Of a stretch of 64,000 nucleotides of DNA, positions 13,500-23,905 are shown in pieces. Numbering within the stretch: the first letter of the stretch is position 1; each line of letters starts with the position of its first letter. The DNA comes from Nilaparvata lugens (Eukaryota; Arthropoda; Insecta; Hemiptera; Delphacidae). The position numbers and the translations under genes are program-made. Under the pieces are notes generated by a model. It worked only from the letters and a program-made list of their open reading frames with translations, was not told where the DNA came from and searched no databases. The stretch covers positions 63,039,086 through 63,103,085 of the forward strand of contig NC_052504.1 of NCBI RefSeq assembly GCF_014356525.2. The letters run 5' to 3'.

Positions 13500-16268
13500 G
13501 AGTCTGTTAATAATTTTTGCTCATCTTCTCCTGTCTCTAGCTTCGGTCAGCCACAAATTTCCAACTCGTTAAGAAAGTTCATCCCCCCACCGGAGTACTG
13601 GTCGTCCCCTTCCTCTGGTCCTGTCCCATAGTATCCATTCCATGCATGTCTTCGCCCATCTGTCAGCTTCCATCCTTGCCACATGACCGACCCATCTCCA
13701 CTTGATTAGATAAGCTTCCTGTTGCAGATACTTCACATTGATTATTTTCAAAATTATCGTGTTTCTGACTCTCTGTTGCAGTCGAAGTCCGAGTATACTT
13801 CTTGACATTTTTGTATGAGTTGCCTCTAATCTTTTGTCAAGTTGAGCTGTCAGTGTCCAATTTTGAGCCCCATACAACAGTGATGGATAGACACATTTTC
13901 TGAGGGCTTTTGCTTTTAAATCATTCGAGAAGTCTCCTTTGAATATTTTCCTTAGGATCCAATACTTCTTCCATCCCTTGTTTATTCTCTGCTTCATCTC
14001 CTTTCCTGTTCGATTCTCAAAAGATAGAAGTTGACCCAGGTACTCATATTCATCCACATAGCCTATTGACCCAGCAGTGACCTCAATCCTCTTCTTTCTA
14101 GAGTTGGTCATAGCTCTTGTCTTATTTGCATTCAGATTCAAACCCATTCGTTCACTTGCATCTATGAGTTTGTTGAACATTTCTCTCATCTCTTCAGCAT
14201 TTTTTCCAATCAACATAACATCATCTGCGAATCTTAGGTTTGACAGCTGATATCCATTCATGCATAATCCTCTGTTTTCCCAACTCAGTCTTCTAAGAAC
14301 ATATTCCAAACAGCAATTAAAAATAATTGGTGAGAGTGGACACCTCTGTTTTAAACCTCTCTCCACCTTGATGATCCTTCCTTTTCGCTCAAGCTTGATA
14401 TATACCTCATTATTTGTGTACAAACTTCTCAATATCTCAATATAGCCAGTGTCTATGCCTAATTCTCTCAATGCCTCCCACATTTGACCGTGGTTGATAC
14501 TATCAAATGCTTGTCCATAAATCCAAGATATAAGGGAATCTATGCTTTTTTTGATGAGTTGATTGGCTGCTTGTAATTGGTCAGCTGTCGAGTATCCAGG
14601 TCTAAACCCAGCCTGTTCTGTGGGGTGATTTTTGTAGATCTTGCTTATCACTCCATTTTTTATCACTGATGCGAATATTTTGTAGATGGTTGATGTCAAA
14701 GTAATAGGCCTGTAGTTTCTTATATCTGTTTTAACCTTTTTTGAACAGAATTATAATTTTACTTCTCCTCCAGTCTGTAGGCACTGTCCCCTCCACCATA
14801 GTTTCATTGAAGAGTTGTTTCAATGGTCGAAGTAGCACATCGATTGCAGAAATTATAACTTCATTTGTAATACCGTCATCTCCTGGAGCTTTGTTCTTTT
14901 TCAAGCGTTCAATAGCATGTCTTATTTCTCCTTGTAATATATCTGGTACTTGACGATCTGCTATATGCTCTGTGATGTTTGTTTCCTTCTCTTGTCCTTC
15001 GTCATTTCTCTCTTCATATAGCTCCTCATAGAATACTGATACCTGTTCTACTATCCCCCCTCTATCCGATATTGTTCCTTCTTCTTCTTTACGGTACTTA
15101 TGAGCTTCTGAACACTTTTAGTCGATTCTGTAGAATTCATTATTGTGCTTATGATACATTCCTCATAATTCTTGATTCCGTCTCTTATTCGTTTTCTTAC
15201 TTCCTTCCTAAGCTGTCAATGTTCATGTTTTTGTTCTACTGTCTTGTTAATGATTCTATTCAACCGCTCTCTTTCTTCTATCATTCGTTTTGTTTCTTCT
15301 GATAGTTTACTACTTATTCGTCTTTGTCCTGCACCCTGTAGGCTCACTCTGTTTTCCTTGCTGCCTCTTCAATGGATTTAACAATTCCTTCGTAGATCTC
15401 TTTGATTGAGTTGCTATCCGAAATTCTCCTATCGTTCAACTCCTGTTCCAGATTCCTGACAAACTCTTTTCCATTTAGTGTATTCGTCTTCATCTGTTTC
15501 TTCTTTATATAGAACCTTCTCTTTGGAAGAAGTATTTTTGCCACAAGGAGTCTATGATCAGAATCAAACTTCAGCCCACTGAGCCCTCTCAACTCTTTTA
15601 CAAAATTATTAGAGTTTTCTACTATGAAAAAAATTGATTTCATGAACATTTCCAATGGGTGACTGCCATGTCCATTTGTCTACCAGTTGACCCTCGAAGA
15701 ATGTATTCATTATTTTCAAATTATTGCATGAAGCAAACTCCAGGAGCTCATCTCCTCTCTCGTTTCTGACTCCAACTCCATAAGGCCCGAGTGCTCTACT
15801 CTCACCCTCGCTTCTCTTTCCTATTCTGGCGTTGAAATCACCAATTACGATGAGTCTCTCTCCCACTCTCTTCAGTTGCATCAGTCCCACGAGTGTGACA
15901 TAGAAAAGATCCAAATCCTCCTCTGTGCTGTCCGATGTTGGAGCATGAACTTGTATTATAAGAAGCTTCACATTGCCTTTTTCCAGTCTTAGAAGAGCCA
16001 GTCTATCATTTACACCACGGAATTCTGTGACCTCATTTTTAATTTGATGGTTGATGATGAAGCCCGTTCCTCTATGTCCATGAGTGGCCGCTGAATGACA
16101 TGAAAGATGACCGCTATTTCTTTTTTCTATGATCTCGTAACTTCTTCGTACTTCTGCCAATCCTAAAATGTCCCACTCATGCTCTGCTAAGGCTTCTTCG
16201 AGCTCTTTCATTCTACCCTCACCGCAAACGGATCTCACATTCAAAGCTCCCATATAAATTGATTTCAT
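13500..16268 (-). pseudogene. LINE A ORF2: endonuclease-reverse transcriptase, inactive
   Basis: The N-terminal part (16268-15609) is an exonuclease/endonuclease/phosphatase domain with 'LNVRSV', 'GLAEVRR' and 'IGDFNARIG'; the 'SDHRLL' box follows in a shifted frame at about 15570. The middle (15340-14700) is readable only across several frames and stops, but 'APGDDGI' and the 'YRPITL' block are visible. The longest RT piece (14699-13569, 376 aa) has 'EQAGFRPGYST', 'AFDSI', 'QRCPLSPIIFNCCLE' and 'LRFADDVMLIG', then the C-terminal 'KWRWVGHVARM' and 'RGRPVLRW' blocks. In motif A the expected Asp before AFDSI is isoleucine (WIYGQAFDS), so the catalytic triad is broken. One break, near 14735, is a homopolymer A indel. 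A stop at 13569 and another about 20 codons later truncate the conserved tail. The copy cannot mobilise itself as sequenced. Confidence 0.85.
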
Positions 16269-16331
16269 ACATTTTTTCTTATTCCAATTAAATTTTTCCG
16301 AGAATTCCGACCTGTCTCCTGCCCTTGGCTG

Positions 16332-17204
16332 CTATGGCTCCTCTCCAATCCTCTCTTCCTGTAGTTCTCCAATTCTTTCTTCTTGAAGCTCTCCTATTCT
16401 CTCTTCCTCTGCAGATGCACTTTGCTTCCCTCGCTGTACACTGCGATGGTCTGTTCCAGTAGTCTTTTCCACTCCTTTTGTTACAAATCTATCTAAACTA
16501 TCTTGTCCTGCTGCTCTCTTTCCCTTTTTTATCAGCTGTTTGCTTTGGATGTTGTTATCTTCCTGGTTCCTTGGGGATGTCTCTTCACTCCTGCATCTCT
16601 TTGAACTAGTTTCTCCTTGATTATCAAGCTCTTCCAGAGATAAGAGTTGACTGTCAACTTTCAATTTATTGCCCATCATTAATACCTTTTTCCCTTCTTT
16701 TTTCAGCCTTAAAATGATATAGAAACAGCTGTTTTCTTGTTTCTCAACCTCTCTGGTTAGATTCTCTTTTATTCTTATGTGTTCGAATTGTGAGCTTTCT
16801 TGTAGGGCACGTTTCTTCCTCAAGATAAGATTTCGAATGATTAGTGAGTTCATTTTTACAACCACTTGTGACTTATCCTTCTTCTTATTTGTCTTCCATA
16901 TGTGTCTGATATAGCTCTCATCGGCTTTTGGTACAAGGTATTTCAATATTCTCATTATCTCCTCATTCATTGAGAAAAACGTTTTTGCCTGAACTCCGAA
17001 AAATAATAGGTTATATCTCATCTCTTTTTCAGCATTATACCTATCAGTTGTCAAACACTTCTGTTTAATAGCTTGTATTTCCGTTTTTATGCTTTCTATT
17101 TCCTTTCCAAGAGCTCCATTGATAGCATCCACCTTGTTTTCAAGAACGTCCAGCTTCCCTAGCTTTTTCAGAATTTCCTCTAGCTTTTCATCTACTGTAC
17201 CCAT
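16332..17204 (-). CDS. LINE A ORF1: coiled-coil RNA-binding-type protein
   Basis: An uninterrupted 290-aa ORF that starts at an ATG just inside the element and ends 63 bp before ORF2. Residues 1-50 have a heptad-like pattern (EKLEEILKKLGKLDVLENKV), expected of a trimerising coiled coil. Residues about 60-160 include 'RYNLLFFGV' and 'VVVKMNSLIIRNLILRKK', a layout like the RRM domain of L1-type ORF1 proteins, which bind element RNA in the RNP. The basic, polar middle has 'SKRCRSEETSPRN'. The C-terminus carries an imperfect octapeptide repeat, 'RIGELQEE', three times. It survives open while ORF2 is heavily broken. Function is inferred from position and architecture only. Confidence 0.7.
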   Translation of the reverse strand: MGTVDEKLEEILKKLGKLDVLENKVDAINGALGKEIESIKTEIQAIKQKCLTTDRYNAEKEMRYNLLFFGVQAKTFFSMNEEIMRILKYLVPKADESYIRHIWKTNKKKDKSQVVVKMNSLIIRNLILRKKRALQESSQFEHIRIKENLTREVEKQENSCFYIILRLKKEGKKVLMMGNKLKVDSQLLSLEELDNQGETSSKRCRSEETSPRNQEDNNIQSKQLIKKGKRAAGQDSLDRFVTKGVEKTTGTDHRSVQRGKQSASAEEERIGELQEERIGELQEERIGEEP

Positions 17205-17290
17205 TTCAATTTAGAGCTGTAGATTGCCTATTGATTCATTAGTCCCGGTCAATTAATAGATATATGTATGAAGCGATTGATGTTTTGAGG

Positions 17291-18334
17291 TTAGGTCGAA
17301 GCTTTCTGACATCGATTAGGAATTAATCGATAGTTTCGATTAGTCGATATCCATCCCAAGCCACACCCTAATTGTCTCGTATTCAATCGTTCTAACCTTA
17401 AACAATATCTTTGTCACATTTAACTGACTTTCACGATTTAAAACAGTGTTTAAAAGGAAAAGATTATACTTATCTAATCCCTATCGGCCCTCAAGGTTCT
17501 GATGATCACACAAAGTAGCACTCCAGATTGAATATATCACTATCATTTCAATCTTTTCACGGACTTATACCACTCATTTCCTTCCACCGCAAACCACGGC
17601 TCGTTTGAGCTTAGGTTTAGGTTGCATGCTTATAAAGTGCAAATCGTGCTGGCTTTGAAACCGAATGATTTGCTGAGACGTGCTGTAACATATTTTATTC
17701 TAGTTTTAACAGTTATTATTATTATCTAAGTAGTGGAAAATTGTGTAATTCGAAAAACAACTTTATCTGTCTTGTTTGTTCATTGTAAGACAAAGAGATC
17801 ACTAATTGAGTATTCCGCACTATTTTATTTATCAAGCTTTAACTCTCTCTCTTGATTTTCTGCCTCCATCAGTTACACAGCTTGTCTGATTTTGCTCTCT
17901 TTGTTGTGCTATCATTTGTCAAAACACTACATGTATTCCGGATTGAAGTGGTAAACAAGTCGTCCTTTCAATTTTTTATTCATTCTTACTTTGAGTTTCA
18001 TAGAGTCAACTCACACTCATTTTCTTGTCTGTCATCTTTTATAACTTCTTGATTTCTCATTATTTGAAGAAGATGTAGTCAGTTTATCTTCTGTATAAAG
18101 TTTTGTATACCCGAGTGGGGTAAATTCTTTTTCTAATTTTTGTTAGTTTTCAATATGTAAATTTTTCTTTTAAGTAATTTTTCTTACAAACTCTACATGT
18201 TTTCTCTAGATTTCATTTTTTTTCTTGTCAGGTTTTACAAAAATGTTTTTCTCCTTCAAATCCGCTTATACAGGTAATTGTTGTATTCGATTTCCAATTA
18301 TTCGTTGATCTAGTTTTCTATTTCTTATTTAAAT
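17291..18334. other. No recognisable gene
   Basis: Contains clustered 'atcgat' and 'tcgattagtcgat' motifs at 17320-17350, just beyond the LINE A 5' leader, then pyrimidine-rich AT-rich sequence with no homologous reading frame. Confidence 0.5.
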
Positions 18335-18914
18335 CGCATATGTTTCACAGATGAATCAACCTTTCATGTCAGTGGAATGGTAAATAGTCATAATGTCCAT
18401 ATTATGGGTATCAGAGAATCCACACGCTACTGTACAGTTACAGCGAGACAGTGAAAAAGTTAATGTTTGGGGCGGACTAATCCAAACAAGGTTTTTGGGC
18501 CGTTTTTCTTCCCGGAAAAAACCATCAGCGCTAACATTTACTTAGACTGTTCATTGCATCACAGTTAGAAGATTATCAACCATGGATAATTTTCTAGCAA
18601 GATGGAGCACCCCCCCCCCCCTACCTGGCTTTGATAGTGCATAGTTTCCTAGATGAAACATTTCCGGATCGGTGGATTGGAAGGGATGGTCCAACACCCT
18701 GGCCAACCCGCTCCCCAGAAATTACTCCCCTTGACTTTTTTTATGGGGAAATATCAAGGACAGAGTCTTCGCCACACCAGTTGCTGACATCGACGAATTG
18801 AAGGCTAGGATACAAGCTACTGTGGGTACTGTGACAGAACACATGTTACAAAATACCTGGCGAGAACTGGAATACCTCTTTGACATTCTCCAGGCTACCA
18901 AGGGTGCAAGTTGA
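18335..18914 (+). pseudogene. Tc1/mariner-type DDE transposase remnant
   Basis: Reading across frames gives typical IS630/Tc1/mariner transposase blocks: 'DESTFHVSGMVNSHNVHIMG' at the start, 'VFGPFFF', 'FLDETFPDRWIGRDGPTPW', 'RSPEITPLDFF' and 'WGNIKDRVFATPV', ending 'WRELEYLFDILQATKGAS'. The N-terminal helix-turn-helix half is missing. The second catalytic block, normally 'QDGAPPH', is degraded to 'MEHPPPP' beside a run of 14 C at about 18611. A one-base T deletion near 18738 and several stops break the frame. It belongs to the invertebrate family with the 'VSG.VN.HN.RIWG' signature, recognised from memory. Inactive. Confidence 0.8.
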
Positions 18915-19107
18915 AGTCTACTAACGTAAGTGATATTAAAAAAACTACTAACACTAACCCATGTAACAATGCCAGATATGAATTGATATGTCAAACGCTT
19001 ATTCTGTAATAAATTTTTAAAATCAGGCCAAGACTTTTTGTATTATATTAGTGATTACAGCTAATTATATAAACGAGACACTTTGTTTTACTCTTAGGCT
19101 TATTTCA

Positions 19108-19335
19108 ATCTTATATTATACTAGGCGTCAGGCTCGCTTCGCTCGCCATATCCGTCTAGCCAGGAAGCCCCCCGACTGGATCGTCCAACAATGAGATCAG
19201 CAGGTTAGCTTCGCTCGCCTGCATTTTTCATTTTTATCATATGTTAGGGTTTTACCAGTCGGGGTTCCAGACTAAACGTCTGGCTTAACGGATATGGCGA
19301 GCGAAGCAAGCCTGACGGCAAGTAATATAATATTC
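19108..19335. mobile_element. Small palindromic element with 'gctcgcttcgctcgcc' arms
   Basis: The left arm (19108-19178) and the right arm (19255-19335) are diverged inverted copies, about 70 bp each, both containing 'cttcgctcgccatatccgt' or its complement and 'ccgactgg'. The ends are AT-rich ('ttatattata' and 'taatataatat'). Related arms occur at 19885-20010 and 56993-57130. Confidence 0.75.
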
Positions 19336-19673
19336 CCAGGAATAGCTCTGATTGAAGTAGCAGTGCCCAATCAATTTTTCCGCGATAAATGCATTTCAAT
19401 CTTCAACTTGGTGCCAACCTAACAAAGTCAACTCAACTTAATGCCAACCTGACAAAATTATCAATTTAGTTACCAGTGTTAACAACTGTTTCAAAGAGGT
19501 AATCTCTCTAGATTATAGTTCTATATTAACATATGGTATGGACATTTTTTACAATTATAATTAAGAGATTGGATTAAGAAGAATATACATGCTAAAAGAC
19601 GAACTTCAATCCCTTATAAACCACCCTTAGAGTTGAAATATTGCCAAAATATTTCTTAGTGCGCCTCTAAAGG

Positions 19674-19786
19674 GCCAACTGAACATACCTACCAAATTTG
19701 AACGTTTTTGGTCCGGTAGATTTTTAGTTCTGCGGATGAGTGAGTGAGTGAGTGAGTCAGTCAGTCAGTCAGTGAGTGCCATTTCA

Positions 19787-19846
<60 letters not shown>

Positions 19847-19850
19847 TATT
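19674..19850 (+). repeat. Dispersed repeat with (TGAG/TCAG)n and (TA)n
   Basis: Starts with 'aacgtttttggtccggtaga', then about 43 bp of GAGT/CAGT repeats (19736-19778), a short linker and a (TA)n tract to about 19849. I have an impression of this unit from planthopper sequence, not verified. The antisense poly-YI reading frame over the TA tract is not a gene. Confidence 0.7.
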
Positions 19851-19884
19851 TTCATAAACAATCGATACATCAGAGCATAATAAA

Positions 19885-20010
19885 CTAACAGGTTTTCTTC
19901 GCTCGCCTTATTCTCTAGCCAGGGGGGCTCTGCCCCCTGGACCCCCGGCTTATCATGCAGAGATAACATCCTTTCTACGCTCACCTGCATTCTTCATTCG
20001 AGCTTGCTTC
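19885..20010 (+). repeat. Fragment of the 'cttcgctcgcc' repeat family
   Basis: Shares 'tcttcgctcgcc', 'tctagccagggggg' and 'gcctgcatt.ttcatt' with 19108-19335 and 56993-57130. Single arm only, with a GC-rich 'ggctctgccccctggacccc' stretch. Confidence 0.7.
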
Positions 20011-20644
20011 TTCCTGTCAAATAGTTGAATAGAGAGTTCTAGGTTCGATTCAATCACCAGTTGACTAATACAACGTTAAGAAACGCTGATTTTAATTATA
20101 TAGCTGGCGAGCTTATAAAGCTAGCTCCTTCTATAAAAACAATTTCAGACCTCAGCCCCATCCTTCAGTTCTCGAATATATTGATACAGTATCAACTAGT
20201 ATATTGCTCAGGGTTGAAAAAATATCTGTCCATTTTTAATATATGAGGTATATCATTTCATTCCATAAAAAGTGATCAAGATGTGAGAATTTATTGTATT
20301 CCTGTCTTGCTCTTTGATCAAGTAATGTACAAAACTTACAAAACATTCACCTTATCATGTTCCAATCTACTTTGAAAATTCTAGTGGAATGCATTGCAAA
20401 ACTGTGAAAAAGTAACCGAGGAGCCTTAAAAAATAGACCGGCCACTACCCACACAGAACTTGTCTATCGAGATTAGATTTTCAAGATTAGTCATTCCTGA
20501 AAATCCTTTGGCAGAATCTAGAAGCTCTCCCTACACAATTTCTCTAGACATTTTCATTTCAATCACACAAATTCTCTGGAAATTGTGTAATTGAAATAAC
20601 AGAAAATTGTTCAGAAATTGAAATAGCAGAGCCTCTATTCTAAC

Positions 20645-21225
20645 ATAATATCGGGGCACCAAGCTTCGCTCGTTATTTATTCATAATGTTCATTCATTCA
20701 TTTAATGTTATTCATTTATGTTCAACGGATCTCGAAAACGGCTCTAACGATTTTCACGAGATTTGGAATATAGTAGGTTTATGATATCAAGATTCGATTG
20801 CACTAGGTCTCATCCCTGGGAAAACTTGCTGAAGGACATGAAAAGGATAATTCATCCTTGGAAAAACAGATGATGATTTCGTCGTCTGTCGATAACAGAA
20901 GATGCGTGTGCCTGTGTGGGAGATCAGCTGTGTAATCAATTAGCTTACCGTATTTCGCGAGAAATTTAGAAATTTTAATTGACTCGATCAAAGTACAGTA
21001 ATCTGATTTGTTGACATGAGATGGTATATATCATAATATTCAAAGTTAATCATTATTTTACAGTTCTAAGTTATTAGTAAGAATTATTTTGCTATTCAGT
21101 TTTGTATGTAAACAATCTAAATTAGAACTTTTGTTTTCAAATATTTGGACTGAAAATTTCACCTGAATTCAAGTGTATGGAACATAACCTACTTATTGGA
21201 ATATGTATAGTGTATAAATCAATTC
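20645..21225 (+). repeat. Dispersed repeat family 'cggctctaacgatttt', long copy
   Basis: Begins with 'aagcttcgctcgttatttat', passes through 'ctcgaaaacggctctaacga' and ends near 'ggaacataacctacttattg'. A same-family copy spans 55040-55860 with part inverted; shorter pieces lie at 54290-54535, at about 1801-1880, and in the second 3.2 kb repeat. No coding capacity, so likely non-autonomous. Confidence 0.75.
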
Positions 21226-21404
21226 AGGGAATCTATTCATGGTGGTGCAACCTATTAGGTACCGATTTCTTTATCTAATTTTTCAATCATGTACAATATT
21301 ATCTTACTTATATGTTCTGTGGGTTGGTTTTTGAACATTCTTCTCTGAAAAAATGTATGCTCTTGTTATAAACATAAAGCGTACAGAGTATAATAGTATA
21401 TTTC

Positions 21405-21555
21405 GCACCTAGGGTCGAAAATGTACGTTTTCCGGCTCAAGATTGCGGTTTTCAAGTTCGAGACGAAGTCGAGAACTTGAAGCGCTCAAGAGCCAGAGAA
21501 ACATTTTTTCCCGTGTTGCGAACGCTATTTTTCGCCACACCAAAAAAAAAAAATA
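21405..21555. repeat. Palindrome-rich stretch, unclassified
   Basis: Contains 'aagttcgagacgaagtcgagaacttg', a near-perfect hairpin, and ends 'tatttttcgccacacc' before an A-run. The last 16 bases recur inverted near 23364 ('gtgtggcgaaaaata'), suggesting a related or split element. Confidence 0.5.
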
Positions 21556-22343
21556 ATAATGTTAAGTTGGCAATTTTGAAAGCAAAATTTTAAGGTTATG
21601 CTACTATAAATCATACAATGTTAATGAGGATATGATAGTATCATTGTATTCTATTGTTCGGTATCAAAACTACAAAATAATTCATATCAAGTTATAGAAA
21701 TGATCATTTATTGATAGTTTAAATACCTATTTAATTATACTAGATACATAAATACATATTAAATTATAAAAAATAAGCATTATTGACAGTGATTTCTTTG
21801 TTTTTCACGTAAAATGAATTATACAATCATTATACTTTTTATACAACAAATCTCTATTATTTTATTCTTTATCATTTAAATAGAAGTTGAATGTGCAGTT
21901 ATGATTGTTTGAGAACATGAATCCTCTAGCAAATTCTACTACTTTTTTCTGAGAGGTCAAATGTACATTTAAATTGTTTGTATTCACAGTCTATTCTGAT
22001 TGGTTCTCATGACATTTGATCTCAAATATTTAACAGACTTTTGTGCAATCTGGCCTTATAATACAGTATTATAAATAATACTTCCAAAATAATTAATAAT
22101 TCATCCATTTATCCATGAGATATTAATAAAATATCACATGGATAAAAAATGAATGAATAGAATTTTCATTACTATTTTGAAATAATGTGATGAAAAAAAT
22201 TAATATAATTGCATGTTTCACAGTTTTGTCTTAAATTACTCAAAATATATCTAAAAAATTGATTGAAATTGAAAAAAAAAGTAAGTAGGGTAACTAATAT
22301 AAAAAATAGCTAATAAAAGTCGAAATTCATCAACAAAAAAAAA

Positions 22344-22438
22344 TGTCATTGACCGAGGATTCGAACCTTGATCATGTTAATCACCGAATTATGAGTACTG
22401 ATGTATTACGCCTTTATGCTCTCGGCCATTGCGTATTG
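22344..22438 (-). pseudogene. tRNA-Ser/Leu-like relic or SINE head
   Basis: On the minus strand 'atggccgagagcataaaggcg' matches the D-arm/A-box of class II tRNAs (GGCCGAGNGGNNNAAGGCG), and about 45 nt later 'aaggttcgaatcctcgg' is a good B box and T arm. The T stem has one mismatch, and the 7-nt acceptor ends do not pair, so a functional tRNA is unlikely. A T-run follows on the minus strand, as in Pol III termination. Most likely a tRNA pseudogene or SINE promoter. Confidence 0.55.
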
Positions 22439-23639
22439 TTGAACATAGAGGACTGACTCATAAGACTTAGCAGACACGTAATACTGTACTGTAAACTAGA
22501 CTTCTAAAGTTTACTTCACTCCTAAAAAGCGTACAACAGACTTTGGCTCATGACTTATATTATTAAAATTAATATATTATCTGTCTCACGATAAAATTTT
22601 CACTCTGAATTGAGTCAGGTAACGTATCTAGGCTACTGCTATAATATAGTGTATAGCGGCAAATTTGAAGCCGGTTTCAAAACAAAATATTGCTCTGAAA
22701 ATAGTTAAATCGTAGAGAAAACATTCGAAGATTCAATCTTGAATGAGTGGGCCTGATGTTCTCTCTATATGGTTTAATATTGAAGAAAAATATTATCCAA
22801 CAGTTTTAATCATGAATTTCGGAAAAATTACTAGGAATTTTCAGTCAAGGATGAGTTTCACCAGTAGGCTTACCTTAAACTTCAGAACTCTGCTGTATTT
22901 TCTTATAATTATTGTTGATTGTATTGCATTAAGAAGTGGAATTCGATAATAAAGAGAAACAATAATTGTTAATAATTATTATTACTTTTAAATATTGATA
23001 CAATTATTGTATTTTGATTTCAAATTCGATTCTTCACTTTTAAATACTAGCGATACGTACCTTTCTGACAATGGACAATGCAGCCAACATTATATTGTTG
23101 AGGCTATTTATGAATATTAAATTATGAAACAGTAATTTATAAAATATATTATAGACATAATACCGCGATTCACGATACATAATTATATAGATTATTACAG
23201 TCGTTATGAGATTATCTCTCTATGATTTGTGAGATCAGACACGATCAGCTGTTATTCAAGGTCATTTTACAGCCCTAGGGCTGTAAAGTCTTACCGGCCT
23301 GGTCGGAAAACAATCACTTTCGGCCTCCATATGACGCACGTAAACCAGCTCATTACATCCAAGTGTGGCGAAAAATATCTTACAAGCTGTTCAATCGAGC
23401 TTCGAGGCCAACAAATTCGTACCTCAAGATTCTGTAATATGTACTCACCTTCCTTATCCTCATACCACTGATTCTATGCTCTGAGATTATATGATAAGTA
23501 ATAAGTAAATAATCATTGAATCCCATAGAGTGGAATAAACTCATTCACTATGTTATTATCAAGCTGCTTTGCTGGGTGTTTGATGAGTATTGATTTAGTA
23601 TTTTATACCACGATAATTGTATCCTGGATCCAATAAAGT

Positions 23640-23905
23640 ATGTTGGAGACTGAAGAGTGTTGTCTCCACGTTCGTTCAAGTTCGGTAGAAACACAGTATT
23701 CGACCTGTCTCCATTCCAAGCCATTACCTTCCAGTCGAGGCAAGCCAACAGTGTACTTCGACCGAGGCCTCCGAATCGATGTTTGAATACACACCCAACT
23801 ATAGCTGAAAGCCATCCTTGCTTTTCGCGGTGGCGGCTGTCTCGCTTTGTCGGCGCCCTTTTGTTCACTTCTACCACTTTATTGCCGCAATGCATCTCTC
23901 TCCCA
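23640..23905. other. GC-richer unique block, function unknown
   Basis: Stands out from its AT-rich surroundings and is open on both strands (minus 23895-23548, plus 23657-23962). The minus frame contains 'HCGNKVVEVNKRAPTKRDSR'. I do not recognise either protein; the composition may open both frames by chance. It could be an exon, a 5' UTR or a promoter region of a host gene. Confidence 0.3.

Larger units (their letters stand above)
13288..17290 (-). mobile_element. LINE A, two-ORF non-LTR retrotransposon, decayed
   Basis: Minus-strand order: short 5' leader, ORF1 (17204-16332), ORF2 with endonuclease and reverse transcriptase (16268 to about 13490), 3' UTR and (TTA)n tail. ORF2 resembles the proteins often annotated as insect 'endonuclease-reverse transcriptase', which I place near the RTE group; the coiled-coil plus RRM-like ORF1 is L1-like in style, so clade assignment is tentative. 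The 5' end is not defined and no target-site duplication was identified. Confidence 0.8.

Noticed and set aside
14260..15381. Plus-strand ORFs over LINE A
   Set aside because: Antisense shadows of the ORF2 coding sequence.
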